A DNA stretch of 64,000 bases from Rhodovulum bhavnagarense (lineage in GTDB: Bacteria; Pseudomonadota; Alphaproteobacteria; Rhodobacterales; Rhodobacteraceae): contig NZ_SLXU01000011.1 in assembly GCF_004343505.1 (NCBI RefSeq), forward strand, positions 31,668 through 95,667. The letters are read 5' to 3'. Under the pieces are notes generated by a model. The model searched no databases. It saw only the letters and a list, made by a program, of their open reading frames with translations, and was not told the DNA's origin. Position 1 is the stretch's first letter; every line of letters begins with the position of its first letter. This document shows positions 1-8,582 of the stretch, piece by piece. The position numbers and the translations under genes were made by a program.

Positions 1-76
1 CCGGCAGGTCAACGGTGCGCCGGGTGCCGGGGGCGATGTTCACGCCGCCCAGGATGAACCCACCGCGCGGCGTCAC
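1..76 (-). CDS. Succinylglutamate desuccinylase/aspartoacylase-family protein, N-terminal fragment
   Basis: Only the first ~25 codons are inside the window; the gene runs off the left edge. Reading the minus strand from a GTG at 76 gives VTPRGGFILGGVNIAPGTRR followed by TVDLP. The 'GG..IAPGTRRTVDLP' pattern is typical of the N-terminus of zinc-dependent M14-like AstE/AspA amidohydrolases of Alphaproteobacteria. No metal ligands are visible in this stub, no clear Shine-Dalgarno precedes the GTG, and the frame stays open further upstream, so the start is uncertain. It is divergent from the DUF952-pyrD pair. Family call is inference from a short stretch. Confidence 0.45.
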   Translation of the reverse strand, partial: MTPRGGFILGGVNIAPGTRRTVDLP

Positions 77-321
77 GGGACAAAGGGAAATGTACGTCGC
101 ATGATTCCGCGATAGCGCCGCAGGGGGGCGGCTGACAAGGGGATGCATCGTATGACGACAGTGTTTTACCGAGGAAAGATGGCGGGCTGCGGCTCGGGCC
201 GGCCATCGCGCCCCTCGCGGGCCGCTTCACCGTCCCCGCATCGCCCCGCGCGATTGCCCGATGCGCCGCGCCAAGGTCTCTGATGCTTGACCCGGGATCA
301 TACAGCAGGCATGTCCTTTTC

Positions 322-660
322 ATGCTGATCTACAAGATATTCCGCCGTTCCGAATGGGATGCCTTTCGCGCCGCCGGGCGCACCGCCGGCGCGCCGGTGG
401 ACCTAGCCGACGGTTTCATTCACCTCTCGACCGCAGAGCAGGTGACCGGTACCGCCGAGAAACATTTCGCGGGCGAAAGCGACCTGGTGCTGGTTGCGGT
501 GACGGCCGATGCGTTGGGCGACGCGCTGAAATGGGAGACCTCGCGCGGCGGCGCGCTGTTTCCCCATCTTTACCGCGAAATGCGGGTGGCCGACGTGGTG
601 TGGGACAAGTCCCTGCCGCTGGGGGCTACCGGACATATCTTTCCCGAGGGCGTGGTATGA
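322..660 (+). CDS. DUF952 domain protein
   Basis: A 112-aa cytosolic protein starting [12 protein letters not shown]; an upstream in-frame ATG at 283 would add 13 residues that do not look like family sequence, so 322 is preferred. The pattern '[12 protein letters not shown]', with the His-Leu-Ser core, and the C-terminal '[12 protein letters not shown]' are hallmarks of the DUF952 family, small proteins of unknown biochemical function. The stop overlaps the ATG of pyrD by 4 bases (ATGA), so the two are almost certainly translationally coupled. This hints at, but does not prove, a housekeeping role. Confidence 0.85.
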   Translation: MLIYKIFRRSEWDAFRAAGRTAGAPVDLADGFIHLSTAEQVTGTAEKHFAGESDLVLVAVTADALGDALKWETSRGGALFPHLYREMRVADVVWDKSLPLGATGHIFPEGVV

Positions 661-1715
661 CGATGCTGGAACGGCTGGGCCTGGCGGCCTTTCACCGGAT
701 GGACCCGGAACGCGCGCATAACCTGTCGCTGGCGGCGCTGAAAACCGGGCTGGTGCCGCTGCCGGGGCGGCTGAGTTCGCCACGGCTGGCCACCGACCTG
801 GCGGGACTGGCGCTGGCCAACCCGGTTGGTTTGGCCGCGGGCTATGACAAGAACGCCGAGGCGCTGGCGCCGCTGGCGCGCGCGGGTTTCGGTTTTATCG
901 AGGTGGGGGCCGCAACGCCCCTGTCACAGCCGGGCAACCCGCGCCCGCGCCTGTTTCGATTGGCCGAGGACCGCGCCGCGATCAACCGCTTCGGCTTCAA
1001 CAATGATGGCATGGTGGCCATCGGCGCGCGGCTGGCCACCCGGCCCGAGGGCGCCGTGATCGGCCTGAACCTGGGCGCCAACAAGACCAGTGCGGATCGC
1101 GCCGCCGATTATGCCGCGGTGTTGGCCCATTGCGGCGCATATGTGGATTTCGCCACCGTCAATGTCTCCTCGCCCAATACCGAGAAACTGCGCGACCTTC
1201 AGGGCCGCGCCGCCCTGTCGGCACTGCTGGCCGGAGTGATGGAGGCCCGCGCCCGGCTGGAGAGACCGTTTCCCGTTTTCCTCAAGATCGCCCCCGACCT
1301 CGACGAGGCGGAACTGGCCGACGTGGCCGAGGTAGCGCTGCAAAGCGGGATTTCCGGGCTGATCGCCACGAATACAACGCTGGCGCGCACCGGGTTGCAC
1401 AGCCCTCACCAGGTGGAAACCGGCGGGCTCTCCGGCGCACCGCTCTTTGAACGCTCGACCCGCGTGCTGGCACAGCTCTCCGGGCTGACCGGCGGGCGGC
1501 TGCCGATCATCGGTGTCGGCGGCATCGGTTCGGCCGAGGACGCCTATGCAAAGATCCGCGCAGGTGCCAGCGCCGTGCAACTCTATACCGCGCTGGTCTA
1601 TGGCGGCCTCAGCCTCGTGCGCGAGATCGTCGAGGGGCTGGATACCCTGCTTGCCCGCGACGGGTTCGCAAACGTGGCCCAGGCCGTTGGCACGTGCCGG
1701 CACGAATGGACATGA
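657..1715 (+). CDS. pyrD: Dihydroorotate dehydrogenase (quinone), class 2
   Basis: Oxidises dihydroorotate to orotate with FMN, passing electrons to quinone: the fourth step of de novo pyrimidine synthesis, at the inner face of the cytoplasmic membrane. The 352-aa product has the N-terminal amphipathic extension of membrane-associated class 2 enzymes ('[18 protein letters not shown]'), the flavin-binding '[17 protein letters not shown]', the substrate loop 'NRFGFNNDG', the active-site 'NVSSPNT' and the C-terminal phosphate-binding '[20 protein letters not shown]'. Start is the ATG overlapping the DUF952 stop; an ATG two codons later (663) is an equally good alternative. It converges on the MATE gene with only 45 bp between stops. 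Confidence 0.95.
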   Translation: MTMLERLGLAAFHRMDPERAHNLSLAALKTGLVPLPGRLSSPRLATDLAGLALANPVGLAAGYDKNAEALAPLARAGFGFIEVGAATPLSQPGNPRPRLFRLAEDRAAINRFGFNNDGMVAIGARLATRPEGAVIGLNLGANKTSADRAADYAAVLAHCGAYVDFATVNVSSPNTEKLRDLQGRAALSALLAGVMEARARLERPFPVFLKIAPDLDEAELADVAEVALQSGISGLIATNTTLARTGLHSPHQVETGGLSGAPLFERSTRVLAQLSGLTGGRLPIIGVGGIGSAEDAYAKIRAGASAVQLYTALVYGGLSLVREIVEGLDTLLARDGFANVAQAVGTCRHEWT

Positions 1716-1760
1716 CCGGCGCCTTTCCGGGCTAGCCTTGCGGGCGGGGGAAAAATAGCC

Positions 1761-3092
1761 CTAGCGCTCTGCCTGCGCTTCCAGCGCAGGATAGCGCAGG
1801 CCCAACGTCACGGCGCGCGCGACAAACGATACCAGGAAGGCGACCCAAAGCCCGTGATTGCCAAGGGCCGGCACCAGCGCGGCCACCGTCGCGGCATAGA
1901 TCAGCACCGACAACAGCATCATGTTGCGCATGTCGCGCGTGCGGGTGGCCCCGATGAAAATCCCGTCCAGCATCCAGGACGCAAGCCCAAGCAACGGTGC
2001 GGCGACCATGTAGGGCAGGAAATCGCGCGCGGCCTCGCGCACGGGCTCGGCCGTGGTCATGGTATCGATGATCGCGCCCCCGAATAGCGCAAAGACCAAG
2101 GCCAGCCCCACGCAACTGAGAAGACCCCAAAACGATGTCATCAACGCGGCTTGTCTCAGTGCCGCGCGCATCCGCGCGCCCAGTGCCTGCCCCACCAGCG
2201 CCTCGGCGGCAAAGGCGAACCCGTCCAACGCGTAGGCCGTAATTTGCAGGAATTGCAAAAGGATCTGGTTGGCCGCCAGCGGCACATCGCCGAAATCGGC
2301 GCCGAGGAACAGGAAAGAGACGAAAATCCCCTGCAACAGCAGCGACCGGATCAGGATATCGGTATTGACGCCGGCCATATGGCGCAGCCGCGCGGGATCG
2401 AATACCCGCGCCCGGTCGCACCAAGCCCCGCCACTGAAAGCGCCCCTGCACATCCAAAGGCCCAGCGCGGCCCCCGACCACTCGGCCAGGAAGGTCGCGG
2501 CCGCAACCCCCGGCACACCCCAGTCGAATCCCAGCACGAACAGCAGGTCCAGCGCGATGTTCAGCCCGTTCATCCATAGCTGGATGACCAGAACCGCACG
2601 GGTGCGTTCCTGCGCGATCAGCCAGCCGGTGATGCCGTAGATCGCGATCGCGGCCGGGGCCGACCAGATGCGGATCGCCATGTACTGACGGGCCAGCGTC
2701 TCGACCTCGGGGCTGGCCGGCGACACGATGAAGGCGCCTGCGAAAAGCGGCGCCTGCAACAGGATCATCCCCAGACCGGCGACGCCGCCGATCATCAGCG
2801 CACGCGACAGCATCGCGTCGACCTCGGCATGGTCGCGCGCGCCCCAGGCTTGCGCGGTCAGGCCCGTGGTGCCCATCCGCAAAAAACCGAAAATCCAGTA
2901 AAGCGCCGAAAGGATGATCGCGCCGATCCCAACAGCGCCGATCGGTGCTGCTTCGCCCAACTGGCCCACGACGCCGGTATCGACCGCACCCAGGATCGGC
3001 ACGGTGGCATTCGCCAAAACGATCGGAAGCGCGATCGCCAGAACCCGACGGTGGGTCAGCGCGGGCCCGGCCCGAAAAACCGTCTCAGTCAT
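1761..3092 (-). CDS. MATE-family multidrug/metabolite exporter (DinF-like)
   Basis: A 443-aa polytopic inner-membrane protein with about 12 hydrophobic segments in two homologous halves, the normal MATE size and plan. The N-terminus 'ALPIVLANATVPILGAVDTG' matches the first-helix signature of the DinF-like branch of MATE proteins. Such proteins expel cationic or aromatic compounds using Na+ or H+ gradients; the substrate here is unknown. It is the last gene of a reverse operon, its start overlapping the preceding thioesterase by 8 bases. Coupling with two hotdog thioesterases might mean export of a thioester-derived acid, but that is speculation. Confidence 0.9.
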   Translation of the reverse strand: MTETVFRAGPALTHRRVLAIALPIVLANATVPILGAVDTGVVGQLGEAAPIGAVGIGAIILSALYWIFGFLRMGTTGLTAQAWGARDHAEVDAMLSRALMIGGVAGLGMILLQAPLFAGAFIVSPASPEVETLARQYMAIRIWSAPAAIAIYGITGWLIAQERTRAVLVIQLWMNGLNIALDLLFVLGFDWGVPGVAAATFLAEWSGAALGLWMCRGAFSGGAWCDRARVFDPARLRHMAGVNTDILIRSLLLQGIFVSFLFLGADFGDVPLAANQILLQFLQITAYALDGFAFAAEALVGQALGARMRAALRQAALMTSFWGLLSCVGLALVFALFGGAIIDTMTTAEPVREAARDFLPYMVAAPLLGLASWMLDGIFIGATRTRDMRNMMLLSVLIYAATVAALVPALGNHGLWVAFLVSFVARAVTLGLRYPALEAQAER

Positions 3093-3594
3093 CGCGCGAT
3101 GGCATCAGGAAATGGCCGGTGGCCTGCGCGAACAGCCGGGCGCGGTTATCCTGCCAGCCCTCGACATGGACGCTGGCATAGCGCCGCCCCGACCGGTTGA
3201 CGCGGGCCCGCGCATAGGCGTCGCGCGGTAGCCCCGGCCGCAAGTAATCGACGGTGAAATCGATCGTCTTGGGCAGGCGCGGAAGCGTTTCGGGCGTCAA
3301 CCCCCGCGGGTCGATCACGCCCGATTCCATGTCGTCCCATATCAGCGCCCATGACAGCCCGATGATCGCGGTAGCCTCAAGGAAGGCAGCCGTCACACCG
3401 CCATGCAGCGCGGGCAATAGCGGGTTTCCGATCAGCTTGTCATCATAGGGCAGGATCGCGGTCAGCTCGTCCCCGCGCCTTTCGAACTCGATCCCGAGGA
3501 ATTGCATGTAGGGCACGCCACGCACCAGCGCCGACAGCGCCGCATCCCGGCGTTGCTTGATCACTTGGACGGGTTCGGGGGCACGGCGGGTCAT
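3085..3594 (-). CDS. PaaI-family hotdog thioesterase (second copy)
   Basis: A 169-aa hotdog-fold protein likely to hydrolyse acyl- or aryl-CoA thioesters. It contains 'GNPLLPALHGGVTAAFLEA', corresponding to the HGG/G-G helix region of PaaI thioesterases, and a central strand 'TIDFTVDYLRPG' typical of the fold. It is longer than the neighbouring paralogue because of an inserted loop around residues 85-105 ('IWDDMESGVIDPRGLTPETL'). The ATG overlaps the stop of the preceding thioesterase by 4 bases, and its own stop overlaps the MATE start, so the three genes form one tight operon. Substrate cannot be deduced. Confidence 0.85.
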   Translation of the reverse strand: MTRRAPEPVQVIKQRRDAALSALVRGVPYMQFLGIEFERRGDELTAILPYDDKLIGNPLLPALHGGVTAAFLEATAIIGLSWALIWDDMESGVIDPRGLTPETLPRLPKTIDFTVDYLRPGLPRDAYARARVNRSGRRYASVHVEGWQDNRARLFAQATGHFLMPSRDD

Positions 3595-4028
3595 GTCCGC
3601 TGTGCTTTCGGCCGTTCGACGGTAAAGGCCCCCGAGGCGGTGGCCACGGGGTTGTCGCGATCCTCGTCCATCGCGGTGGCCCGCACGAAAGCCACCGAGC
3701 GGGTGACGTGATAGCATTCTGCCCGCGCGGTGATGCGCTGACCCGGCGTCGCCGCGCGCATGTAATCGATGCGCAGGTCGATGGTCGCGGTGCCCTGCGG
3801 TCCCGTGGGATGGCACATCACCGAGGCACCACCACACGTATCCAGCAACGCCGAAACCGCACCGCCCGAGATGACACGGCTGCGGGGATCGCCGACCAGG
3901 CGCTCGTCATAGGGCATCGATATCTCGGCCACCCCGTTACCGATCTCCTCCACCTGCATCGAAAGCGCGCGCGAATGCGGTATCGCCTGGATGAACTGCC
4001 GCGCGATGCGGGCCTTGTCGTCACTCAT
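3591..4028 (-). CDS. PaaI-family hotdog thioesterase (first copy)
   Basis: A 145-aa single-domain hotdog protein. The motif 'RSRVISGGAVSALLDTCGG' carries the usual G-G followed by the catalytic-helix Asp, and 'TIDLRIDYMRAA' is the long central strand of the fold. Family members hydrolyse phenylacetyl-CoA or other acyl-CoAs. It is the promoter-proximal gene of a three-gene reverse operon (thioesterase-thioesterase-MATE) and is divergent from the metal-exporter gene at 4124, sharing a 95-bp control region. The two thioesterases could form a heteromeric assembly, as the fold is normally dimeric or tetrameric; this is inference. Confidence 0.88.
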   Translation of the reverse strand: MSDDKARIARQFIQAIPHSRALSMQVEEIGNGVAEISMPYDERLVGDPRSRVISGGAVSALLDTCGGASVMCHPTGPQGTATIDLRIDYMRAATPGQRITARAECYHVTRSVAFVRATAMDEDRDNPVATASGAFTVERPKAQRT

Positions 4029-4093
4029 GGACCTGTCCTTTCAGCCCCGGATAATGACCCTTGCTTTTCGTGCTGCAAGCGCTAATTTCTGCT

Positions 4094-4111
4094 ATTGCGA
4101 ACCATTCTCAT
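4094..4111 (+). promoter_or_regulatory. Fur/Mur-like metalloregulator box upstream of the exporter
   Basis: ATTGCGAACCATTCTCAT resembles the Fur-family boxes of Alphaproteobacteria (TGC(A/G)AA..ATTCTCA), which in this group are often read by the manganese regulator Mur. It lies 12-30 bases before the exporter ATG, overlapping where a promoter and short leader must be. Similarity was judged by eye; no score is available. Confidence 0.35.
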
Positions 4112-4123
4112 ATATGAGGCACC

Positions 4124-5275
4124 ATGGCCACCAATATCTGGACCCCGGGCAATACCTTGCTTCGTGCCGGACTGTCCCTGCCGGGACCGGTTCGGTACGG
4201 CCGTCTGGTCGTGGTGCTGGTCCTTGTTGCGCTGGCCCTTGCGCCGGGGGAACTGGGGGCACTGACCCGAAGCCTGATGACCGATGCCTATGTGCAGGTC
4301 AGTGTCTTCGTGGCGGCGACGCTATTGCTGTTTTACGGCTCGGAACGGGTATTCAAATACGACCTGGGCAACGCGTTGCGCCGCGCCCGGCACTGGCAGG
4401 TCCCGATTGCCGCACTTCTTGGCGCGACGCCGGGATGCGGCGGCGCGGTGATCGTGGTCGCCGCGTACAGTTCGGGCAATGCGGGCTTTGGGGCCGTGGT
4501 GGCCGCACTGACAGCCACCATGGGCGATGCGGCTTTCCTGCTGATTGCGACGCGGCCAGACGCGGCGGCGGTGGTTCTGCCGCTGTCGCTGGCGGTGGGC
4601 GTGATTTCCGGCTGGGTGGTGGACCGGGTCATCCCGAACGCACTGCCGGTACTGAAAGGCGCCTCTTGTAACATCGCCCCGCGCATCGGGCGGCTGCGTC
4701 CGCGCGATATCGCCTACCTGCTGCCGGTCGTGCCGGGGCTCGTGGCGGGTGTTGCACAGGTTGCACAGGCGGAAATCGACACGATCCTGGGGCTGCCGGT
4801 CAACGCCCTTGCCCTGATCGGCACGGCGCTGGGTCTTTTCATCTGGGCCACCTCGCCGGTTACCGCGATGACCAACTCCCACGACGCCCCCCTCACCCGC
4901 ATGGCCGAGGAAACCAGCTTTATCTCGGTCTGGGTGATCGGCGCCTACCTCGCCTACGATTACGTGGCAACCTTTGCAGGGATTGATATCGGCGCCCTGT
5001 TTGACGGCGTGACGCCGCTCTTGCCGCTGATCGCCATTGCCATAGGCTTCGTTCCCGGCTGCGGCCCTCAGGTTCTGGTTGCAACGCTCTACCTCAACGG
5101 GGCAATCCCCTTTGCCGCGCTGATCGGCAACGCGATTTCGAACGACGGCGACGCGCTGTTCCCGGCCATCGCAGTCAACCCTCGCGCGGCGATCCTGGCA
5201 ACGCTGTGCTCGGCGGTTCCCGCGATAGCCGTGGGATATGGGTTCCACTTCCTCGCACCGGGTTTCATGAACTGA
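4124..5275 (+). CDS. Putative 10-TM manganese/heavy-metal exporter (ArsP_2-like)
   Basis: A 383-aa inner-membrane protein with about ten hydrophobic segments. Two similar motifs, 'GATPGCGGA' near residue 103 and 'GFVPGCGPQ' near residue 310, suggest an inverted internal repeat in which each half supplies a Pro-Gly-Cys-Gly turn in the membrane. Families of this type are annotated as putative arsenic, manganese or heavy-metal exporters; direct biochemical proof of the substrate is scarce. The acidic 'NAISNDGDALFPAI' near the C-terminus is another conserved-looking region. A Fur/Mur-like box sits just upstream, which favours a divalent-metal substrate such as Mn2+ (inference). ATG at 4124 follows a weak GAGG Shine-Dalgarno. 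Confidence 0.75.
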   Translation: MATNIWTPGNTLLRAGLSLPGPVRYGRLVVVLVLVALALAPGELGALTRSLMTDAYVQVSVFVAATLLLFYGSERVFKYDLGNALRRARHWQVPIAALLGATPGCGGAVIVVAAYSSGNAGFGAVVAALTATMGDAAFLLIATRPDAAAVVLPLSLAVGVISGWVVDRVIPNALPVLKGASCNIAPRIGRLRPRDIAYLLPVVPGLVAGVAQVAQAEIDTILGLPVNALALIGTALGLFIWATSPVTAMTNSHDAPLTRMAEETSFISVWVIGAYLAYDYVATFAGIDIGALFDGVTPLLPLIAIAIGFVPGCGPQVLVATLYLNGAIPFAALIGNAISNDGDALFPAIAVNPRAAILATLCSAVPAIAVGYGFHFLAPGFMN

Positions 5276-5331
5276 TTTGCCCCGCGCGTCAAAACGGCCT
5301 AGCTAGACGCAGATCACCATGGAACAAGCCG

Positions 5332-5700
5332 ATGCGAGACGAGCACCTCAGCTTCAAGGAGATGTGTGCGAAGTTCGACGTGACCCCGCGCACCCTGCGC
5401 TACTACGAGTATATCGAGCTTTTAAGTCCCGAAAAGGATGGGCGCACACGCTGGTACACCCCGCGCGAAGTGGCACGCATGACACTGATCCTGCGCGGCC
5501 GGCGCTTTGGGTTCAGCCTTGAAGAAATCCGCCAGTGGCTTCTGCTTTATGACGTCAAGGGCACCGAGGCACAGATGACCGCGCTGATCGGCATGGCCGA
5601 CCGCCAGCTTGCGGCACTCAAAGAACAGCGCGCGCAACTGGACCAGTCCATCGACGACTTGCAGACCCTTCGCGACGATGTGGCCGCCGGACGGGTATGA
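5332..5700 (+). CDS. MerR-family transcriptional regulator (first of tandem pair)
   Basis: A 122-aa protein: winged helix-turn-helix at residues ~6-75 ('FKEMCAKFDVTPRTLRYYE', then 'ILRGRRFGFSLEEIRQWL') followed by a C-terminal dimerisation coiled coil ('MADRQLAALKEQRAQLDQSI'). There is no cysteine cluster in the C-terminus, so it is not a classical metal or redox sensor; it resembles the short MerR regulators that control acyl-CoA catabolism. Start chosen at the ATG giving MRDEHLSFKEM; upstream in-frame sequence lacks family similarity. It is closely similar to the next gene, an evident tandem duplicate. Confidence 0.88.
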   Translation: MRDEHLSFKEMCAKFDVTPRTLRYYEYIELLSPEKDGRTRWYTPREVARMTLILRGRRFGFSLEEIRQWLLLYDVKGTEAQMTALIGMADRQLAALKEQRAQLDQSIDDLQTLRDDVAAGRV

Positions 5701-5730
5701 CCCGACGTCCTCGCACCTCGTGACGCAGCG

Positions 5731-5750
5731 TTACGTTTACGTCAACGTCA
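5731..5750. promoter_or_regulatory. LiuR-like MerR operator candidate
   Basis: TTACGTTTACGTCAACGTCA contains repeated ACGT half-sites with near-dyad symmetry (TTACGT / ACGTCAA), similar to known operators of LiuR-type MerR regulators of branched-chain and fatty acid catabolism. It lies between the tandem MerR genes, with a TATCCT-like -10 at 5761-5766, so the second MerR is probably autoregulated. Judged by eye. Confidence 0.45.
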
Positions 5751-5812
5751 CCTCTGACTGTATCCTGTGAAAAAGGCGCGGCGACGTCGCGCAGAAACCG
5801 CCAGGACACAGC

Positions 5813-6211
5813 ATGAGCGATCGTGACATGACCATTCGCGACATGTGCGACACCTTCGGGGTGACGCCGCGCACGCTACGATTCTACGAGGACAAGGAAT
5901 TGCTGGCGCCGCGCCGCGAGGGACAGAAACGGCTGTATTCGCGCCGCGACCGGGCGCGGCTGTCACTGATCCTGCGCGGCAAGCGGTTTGGTTTCAGCCT
6001 CGAACAGGTGCGCCAGCTGCTTGACCTCTATGACCGCGGCCACGGCAAGGAGGCCCAGTTGCGCCAGACCTACGAGCTGGCCCTGGAGCGGCTGGCCGAC
6101 ATGGAACGCCAGCGCGCCGAACTGGACGAGGCAATCGCCGAATTGAAACGGGAACTGGCCTGGGGCGCCGGGAAACTGGCGGAATTCGCCCGCATGCGCG
6201 CCGCCGAATAA
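5813..6211 (+). CDS. MerR-family transcriptional regulator (second of tandem pair)
   Basis: A 132-aa regulator with the MerR helix-turn-helix '[20 protein letters not shown]', wing '[20 protein letters not shown]' and a C-terminal coiled coil rich in Glu/Arg ('[18 protein letters not shown]'). No metal-binding cysteines are present. It sits 47 bp before the acyl-CoA dehydrogenase gene in the same direction, so it most likely controls the beta-oxidation genes that follow, using the ACGT-rich operator upstream at 5731-5750. Close similarity to the previous gene in helix and wing residues indicates duplication. The effector (perhaps an acyl-CoA) is unknown. Confidence 0.9.
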   Translation: MSDRDMTIRDMCDTFGVTPRTLRFYEDKELLAPRREGQKRLYSRRDRARLSLILRGKRFGFSLEQVRQLLDLYDRGHGKEAQLRQTYELALERLADMERQRAELDEAIAELKRELAWGAGKLAEFARMRAAE

Positions 6212-6258
6212 TCCAGGCTCGACATCCAGGGCCGACCAGCAGTCAAGGGAGGACTTTC

Positions 6259-8037
6259 ATGCCGATCTACACGCCGCCCACCGAGGACATGCAATACCTC
6301 CTGCACGAGGTTATGCGGATCAGCCAATCCGGCATCCCCGGCTATGACGATCTTGACCGCGCTTTCACCGCGGCCGTGCTTGAGGAGGCCGGGAAGATCT
6401 CGGCCGAGGTGCTGGCGCCGCTGAACACCGTCGGCGACCGGCAGGGCTGCACCCTGGCAAACGGCGCCGTGCGCACGCCCGAGGGATTCAAAGCCGCCTA
6501 TGACCAGATGTGCGAGGGCGGCTGGATCGGGCTGGACGCCGATCCAGAATACGGCGGACAGGGCATGCCCTACCTGTTGAACATCGCGGTGGGCGAAATG
6601 TTCGTATCCGCCAACATGGCCTTCAACATGTACCAGGGCCTGACCCATGGTGCGATCTCGGCTATCCATGCCCATGGCTCGGACGAGCAAAAGGCGACCT
6701 ACCTGCCCAGGATGATTGCGGGAACATGGTCGGGCACGATGAACCTGACCGAGCCGCAATGCGGCACCGACCTGGGCCTGATCAAGACGCGCGCCGAACC
6801 GCAGGGTGACGGCAGCTACGCGATCACCGGCACCAAGATATGGATCTCGGCGGGTGAACATGACCTGACCGAAAACATCGTTCACCTCGTGCTGGCGAAA
6901 ATCCCGGACGGCCCCGATGGTGTAAAGGGCATCTCTCTGTTCATCGTGCCGAAATTCCTGCCCGATGCGGACGGCAATCCGGGGCAGCGCAACGCGCTGG
7001 AATGCGTCGGCCTGGAACACAAGATGGGCATCCACGGCAATGCCACCTGCGTGATGAGCTATGAGGGCGCCACCGGTTTTCTGGTGGGCGAGGAGCACAA
7101 GGGCATGCGCGCGATGTTCACCATGATGAACGAGGCGCGGATCGGCGTGGGCCTGCAGGGCTATGCCCAGGGTGTGGTGGCCTACCAGAACGCGCTGGAC
7201 TGGGCGCGCGAACGCTTGCAGGGCCGCGCCGTCAACGGGCTTGCCAATCCCGACGGCCCGGCGGATTCGATCATGGTCCACCCCGACGTGCGGCGGAACC
7301 TCATGCACCAGAAAAGCTTTGTCGAGGGGGCGCGCGCCTTTGCCTTCTGGGGGGCGGAAATGATCGACCGCGCCCACCGCGCGGGTGACGCGCAGGCCGA
7401 GGCGCTGATTTCCCTGTTGACCCCGGTCATCAAGGGCTTCCTCACCGACAAGGGGTTCGAGACCACGGTGCTGGCGCAACAGACCTATGGCGGCACCGGC
7501 TTTACCCGCGATGCGGGCGCCGAGCAATTCGTGCGCGATGCGCGCATCACCATGATCTACGAGGGCACCAACGGCATCCAGTCGCTGGACCTGGTCGGCC
7601 GCAAGCTGGGCCAGAACGGTGGACAGGCGGTCATGGCGTTCTTCGACCTGGTGAAAGGCTTCATCAAGGAAAACGAGGCGGACGAAGAACTGAAGGCCGA
7701 TTTCCTGGACCCGCTGAAAGCGGCGTCCAAGGACCTGCAAGAGGCCACGATGTATTTCATGGCCGAGGGCATGAAGAACCCCGCCAACGCACTGGCCGGC
7801 AGCTACGACTTCCTGCACCTGTTCGGCCATGGCTGCCTGGGACTGATGTGGGCAAAGATGGCCCGCGCCTCGCGCGCCGCCCTTGCGGCGGACACGGACA
7901 ACCCCGCCTTTCATGAAACCAAGCTGGCGACCGGGCGCTACTACATGGCCCGCCACCTGCCTGCCACAACCTTGCACCTGGCCAGGATCAAGAGCGGAGC
8001 CGACACCGTCATGGCACTGGACGCCGCCGCGTTCTGA
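6259..8037 (+). CDS. Acyl-CoA dehydrogenase (long form, FAD)
   Basis: First step of beta-oxidation: FAD-dependent formation of a trans-2-enoyl-CoA. At 592 aa it belongs to the longer acyl-CoA dehydrogenases with an extra C-terminal helical domain. Visible landmarks are the FAD/substrate region '[19 protein letters not shown]' (residues ~160-178), '[12 protein letters not shown]' and '[20 protein letters not shown]' with the catalytic-base region '[13 protein letters not shown]' just after. This size class also includes the 3-methylmercaptopropionyl-CoA dehydrogenase DmdC of marine bacteria; nothing here singles out that substrate. The start has a strong GGGAGGA site. It leads an operon with a 70-aa protein. 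Confidence 0.93.
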   Translation: MPIYTPPTEDMQYLLHEVMRISQSGIPGYDDLDRAFTAAVLEEAGKISAEVLAPLNTVGDRQGCTLANGAVRTPEGFKAAYDQMCEGGWIGLDADPEYGGQGMPYLLNIAVGEMFVSANMAFNMYQGLTHGAISAIHAHGSDEQKATYLPRMIAGTWSGTMNLTEPQCGTDLGLIKTRAEPQGDGSYAITGTKIWISAGEHDLTENIVHLVLAKIPDGPDGVKGISLFIVPKFLPDADGNPGQRNALECVGLEHKMGIHGNATCVMSYEGATGFLVGEEHKGMRAMFTMMNEARIGVGLQGYAQGVVAYQNALDWARERLQGRAVNGLANPDGPADSIMVHPDVRRNLMHQKSFVEGARAFAFWGAEMIDRAHRAGDAQAEALISLLTPVIKGFLTDKGFETTVLAQQTYGGTGFTRDAGAEQFVRDARITMIYEGTNGIQSLDLVGRKLGQNGGQAVMAFFDLVKGFIKENEADEELKADFLDPLKAASKDLQEATMYFMAEGMKNPANALAGSYDFLHLFGHGCLGLMWAKMARASRAALAADTDNPAFHETKLATGRYYMARHLPATTLHLARIKSGADTVMALDAAAF

Positions 8038-8059
8038 ACTCGCCCGACCGGAGGAAAAG

Positions 8060-8272
8060 ATGCCGAAACGCTTTCGCCTGACCCGCCGCTTCAACGCCGC
8101 CATGACCGAGGACGGCTACCGCCGGCTGCGCCGCTTCGCGCAAGAGGCCGGGCTGGAAGAAGGGGAGGCGTTGTCTTTCATCTTCGAGAATTTCGACAGC
8201 GTAACGGACCAGGATAACCTGACCCACCGGCTGCGGCTGTTCAATTCCGAGCTTGAAGCGCGCAAGCGATGA
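8060..8272 (+). CDS. Conserved-looking 70-aa protein in the beta-oxidation cluster
   Basis: A 70-aa basic, soluble protein starting MPKRFRLTRRF, with a good GAGGA site 9 bases before the ATG and only 22 bp after the acyl-CoA dehydrogenase stop. A longer in-frame ORF begins inside the dehydrogenase gene but the Shine-Dalgarno fixes this start. The sequence is mostly helical by eye ('TEDGYRRLRRFAQEAGLEEGEALSFIFENFDS') with no cysteines, signal peptide or known motif. No family recognised. Its position suggests co-expression with fatty-acid degradation. Confidence 0.75.
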   Translation: MPKRFRLTRRFNAAMTEDGYRRLRRFAQEAGLEEGEALSFIFENFDSVTDQDNLTHRLRLFNSELEARKR

Positions 8273-8307
8273 CCACAGTGCGATGCGCCCACCCCCGGTC
8301 GTGGCGC

Positions 8308-8521
8308 CATGGGTATTTAAACCAAGAAGAACAGGGAAAGGCAGCCCCCCGTCCTCGCGGCATCCCGGATCGTCACCGGGGAAGAGGCGCGGGGCGGGGG
8401 GCCTTCTCCTTGGGCGGTCATCGGCTCCCCAGCCTGTACCGCGACTCGATCATGGGGCAGGTGAGCTTAACATGGGGTTACCACGCACCGCCTCGGCTTC
8501 TTCTTGGTTTAGATACCCATG
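8308..8521. repeat. 214-bp element bounded by 24-bp inverted repeats in a 310-bp gene-free gap
   Basis: The gap 8273-8582 between the 70-aa gene and the thiolase has no convincing gene. It contains two 24-bp arms, 8308-8331 and 8498-8521, that are inverted copies with one mismatch (core GTATTTAAACCAAGAAGAA). Nested inside are complementary blocks GCCCCCCG (8344-8351) and CGGGGGGC (8395-8402). The arms resemble a sequence repeated at 12751-12800 and 24507-24563. The result is a palindromic, MITE-like or REP-like unit able to fold into a long hairpin. No transposase or flanking duplication was identified. Confidence 0.7.
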
Positions 8522-8582
8522 TCGGCACGCAACCACCGAGACCACCGTCGACCGGAAGACAGACCCCGAAAGAGAGGCATAC

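Noticed and set aside
9..323. 104-aa minus-strand ORF at the left edge
   Set aside because: Low-complexity translation; a different frame in the first 76 bases gives a recognisable aspartoacylase-like N-terminus.
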